In this document: piece by piece, positions 62,577-64,000 of the stretch
How the letters are laid out: each line of letters begins with the position of its first letter
Numbering within the stretch: position 1 is the stretch's first letter
Translations under genes and position numbers: made by a program
Notes under the pieces: model-generated
What the model saw: only the letters and a program-made list of their open reading frames with translations
Told to the model about the DNA's origin: nothing
Database searches by the model: none
Assembly (NCBI GenBank): GCA_028284445.1
Contig: JANQRS010000061.1
Location: forward strand, 186,001 to 250,000
Length of the DNA stretch: 64,000 bases
DNA from: Calditrichia bacterium
GTDB lineage: Bacteria; Calditrichota; Calditrichia; RBG-13-44-9; J075
Direction: 5' to 3'

Positions 62577-63467
62577 ATGCAAAATTTCCTCTATTATTTT
62601 ATTCTTGGGATGATTTGGCTCTTTGCCAAGCTACCGTTCTGGATTCTTTATCGCTTCGCCGATCTCTTCTTTGTTTTAATCTTTTACGTCGTGCGCTATC
62701 GGCGTTCCGTTACCCGCAACAACCTGGAGAATTCATTCCCGGACTATAGCGCTGCGCAAATTGCAGATATTGAATATAAGTTCTACCGGCATTTCAGCGA
62801 CCTCTTTGTGGAAACCTTAAAGCTACTCACTATGAGCAGGAAAGAAGCCCACCGCCGTTCGCATTTCAAAAATCCGGAAATGGTCCAGGAAATGGCCGAA
62901 CAGGGAAAGAGCATCGTGATGCTCACCGGCCACTACGGGTCCTGGGAATGGGCCAGTATCCCCATGGGGCTGGAACTGGCACATGACGGATATGCGCTTT
63001 TCAAGCCGCAGTCCAGCAAGCTCAGTGAAAGGTTGGTGAACCGGCTGCGCATGCAAAACGGGGTAAAGATGGTGTCCATGAAACATGCTTTGCGGCAAAT
63101 GATCCGCCTTAAGAACGACCTAACACTTCACGCCTTTATTGCCGATCAAAAACCGCCGCGACAGGGCGCTCAATGGTTGACTTTCCTCAATCAAGAAACC
63201 GCCTTCTTTACCGGCGCGGAGAAAATTAGCCGGAAGCTGAAGCGGCCGGTATTTGTTGCGTTGATGAGCAAACCCAAACGTGGCTTTTACGAAGTGCATG
63301 TGACCAAGATTTGTGATGATCCGAATGATCTTGCTGAAGGCGAAGTGACTGCCCGTTTTGCCGCTCTTCTGGAAACCGAAATCCGTCGTCGCCCGGAGTT
63401 GTGGTTATGGTCTCACCGCCGTTGGAGCCTGAAGCGTCATAAAGAAACCGAGGAGATGTCTTCATGA
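62577..63467 (+). CDS. lpxL: Late acyltransferase of lipid A biosynthesis (LpxL/HtrB family)
   Basis: This 296-residue membrane-associated acyltransferase carries the HX4E catalytic motif in TGHYGSWEWASIP (His about 119), the N-terminal helix (FILGMIWLFAKLPFWILYRFAD) and RNNLENSFPDYSAAQ. It adds a secondary acyl chain to lipid A or a related lipid, implying an outer membrane with LPS-type glycolipid. It lies 14 bases after glpD and overlaps the next gene by four bases, so the run is probably one operon for lipid supply. Confidence 0.9.
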   Translation: MQNFLYYFILGMIWLFAKLPFWILYRFADLFFVLIFYVVRYRRSVTRNNLENSFPDYSAAQIADIEYKFYRHFSDLFVETLKLLTMSRKEAHRRSHFKNPEMVQEMAEQGKSIVMLTGHYGSWEWASIPMGLELAHDGYALFKPQSSKLSERLVNRLRMQNGVKMVSMKHALRQMIRLKNDLTLHAFIADQKPPRQGAQWLTFLNQETAFFTGAEKISRKLKRPVFVALMSKPKRGFYEVHVTKICDDPNDLAEGEVTARFAALLETEIRRRPELWLWSHRRWSLKRHKETEEMSS

Positions 63468-64000
63468 AACGCATTGCGATGGTAGCAGGTAGCCTATTCT
63501 TAACCCTTCTCGCTTTTCTCATTATTCCGAATTATCATTCTGATCGCAGCGTCGATTCCCTCAAAGAAAAGTATACCAATTCTGAATCGAAATTTATGAA
63601 CCTGAATGGTATGTCGGTGCACTACCGGGATGAAGGCGGTGGTCCGGTTTTGCTGCTGCTGCATGGTACAGCTGCATCTTTGCATACCTGGGATGCCTGG
63701 ACAGATATGCTGAAGAGCGACTTTCGGGTTGTTCGTCTGGATTTACCGGCCTTTGGCCTTACCGGACCTTCGCCGGATCACGATTATCGAATCGCGACGT
63801 ACGCGGATTTTCTCGATGCTTTTTGCGAACAACTGGATATTGATAGCGCGTATGTGGCCGGCAATTCATTAGGCGGTCGGATTGCCGCCACTTTTGCCAT
63901 GAACTATCCGAAGCGCGTAAGCCGCCTGATTCTCATCGATGCCAGTGGCATGCCCATCCCGGACAACAAACCCATCAGCATGGCGTTTCAACTGGCGCAG
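63464..64000 (+). CDS. Alpha/beta hydrolase, 5' part (cut by window end)
   Basis: An open frame of 179 codons from the ATG at 63464, which overlaps the lpxL stop (ATGA), runs off the window. It begins with a hydrophobic helix (MVAGSLFLTLLAFLIIP), then LLLLHGTAASLHTWDAWTDML, RLDLPAFGLTGPSPDHDYR and the elbow VAGNSLGGRIAATFA, a complete G-x-S-x-G with Ser, unlike the two hydrolases at the left end. A membrane-anchored esterase or lipase-like enzyme is likely. The acid and His of the triad lie beyond the window. Confidence 0.88.
   Translation, partial: MKRIAMVAGSLFLTLLAFLIIPNYHSDRSVDSLKEKYTNSESKFMNLNGMSVHYRDEGGGPVLLLLHGTAASLHTWDAWTDMLKSDFRVVRLDLPAFGLTGPSPDHDYRIATYADFLDAFCEQLDIDSAYVAGNSLGGRIAATFAMNYPKRVSRLILIDASGMPIPDNKPISMAFQLAQ

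Overview
This 64-kb window looks like chromosomal DNA from a Gram-negative bacterium of the FCB assemblage, most like the Calditrichota / KSB1 / Marinimicrobia-type lineages (inference). Four secreted proteins end in the 'QN(F/Y)PNPFNP' C-terminal domain (type IX-like sorting/FlgD-like tail) that is common there. There are also FG-GAP/ASPIC proteins, a secreted fibre beginning 'IPRMISYQGIL', DUF3667 and GxxExxY genes, and a late acyltransferase of lipid A synthesis, which implies an LPS outer membrane. I saw no rRNA, tRNA, CRISPR array or insertion-sequence transposase.

Layout. (a) 1-5.1 kb: the 3' end of a non-ribosomal peptide synthetase (condensation, adenylation, carrier), two alpha/beta hydrolases with altered nucleophile elbows, and a convergent Sfp-type phosphopantetheinyl transferase that would activate the carrier. 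(b) 5.2-5.9 kb: an isolated LolD-like ABC ATPase. (c) 5.9-20.8 kb, minus strand: a long gene cluster for a type IV pilus / type II secretion-like machine. It runs from the secretin (20.8 kb) through PilMN-, PilO- and PilP-like proteins, GspF, GspG, a lipoprotein and GspE, then two unrecognised paralogues flanking a secreted metzincin, then three minor-pseudopilin-like proteins. A GxxExxY gene framed by inverted repeats interrupts it. The prepilin peptidase lies at 22.6-23.4 kb. (d) 21.1-22.5 kb: an ECF-like sigma factor with an overlapping membrane protein, preceded by a good sigma-70-type promoter.

(e) 23.6-45.6 kb: the most unusual part. An FHA protein and a transmembrane Ser/Thr kinase with extracytoplasmic PEGA repeats precede two copies of a module made of a TPR/CsgG-like lipoprotein, a secreted protein with a shared C-terminal region of about 500 residues ending in the sorting tail, and a homologous outer-membrane barrel-like protein. 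A further CsgG/TPR protein sits between the copies, and the second copy has gained a 1717-residue repeat fibre with a C-terminal endosialidase-type chaperone domain. This is my best candidate for an undescribed surface-display or envelope system. (f) 45.6-54.2 kb: a lipoprotein S41 protease, a TPR membrane protein, DUF3667, a zinc alcohol dehydrogenase, a secreted propeller-like protein, a hemolysin III-type protein and a tandem array of hairpin repeats. (g) 54.2-64 kb: a large orphan FtsX-type permease, an EamA transporter, a DUF4240 protein, then glpK-glpD-lpxL and a truncated alpha/beta hydrolase forming a glycerol/membrane-lipid run.

Intergenic DNA is rich in short repeats: REP-like palindromes, tandem 7- and 8-mers, and a two-hairpin repeat present in six or more copies.
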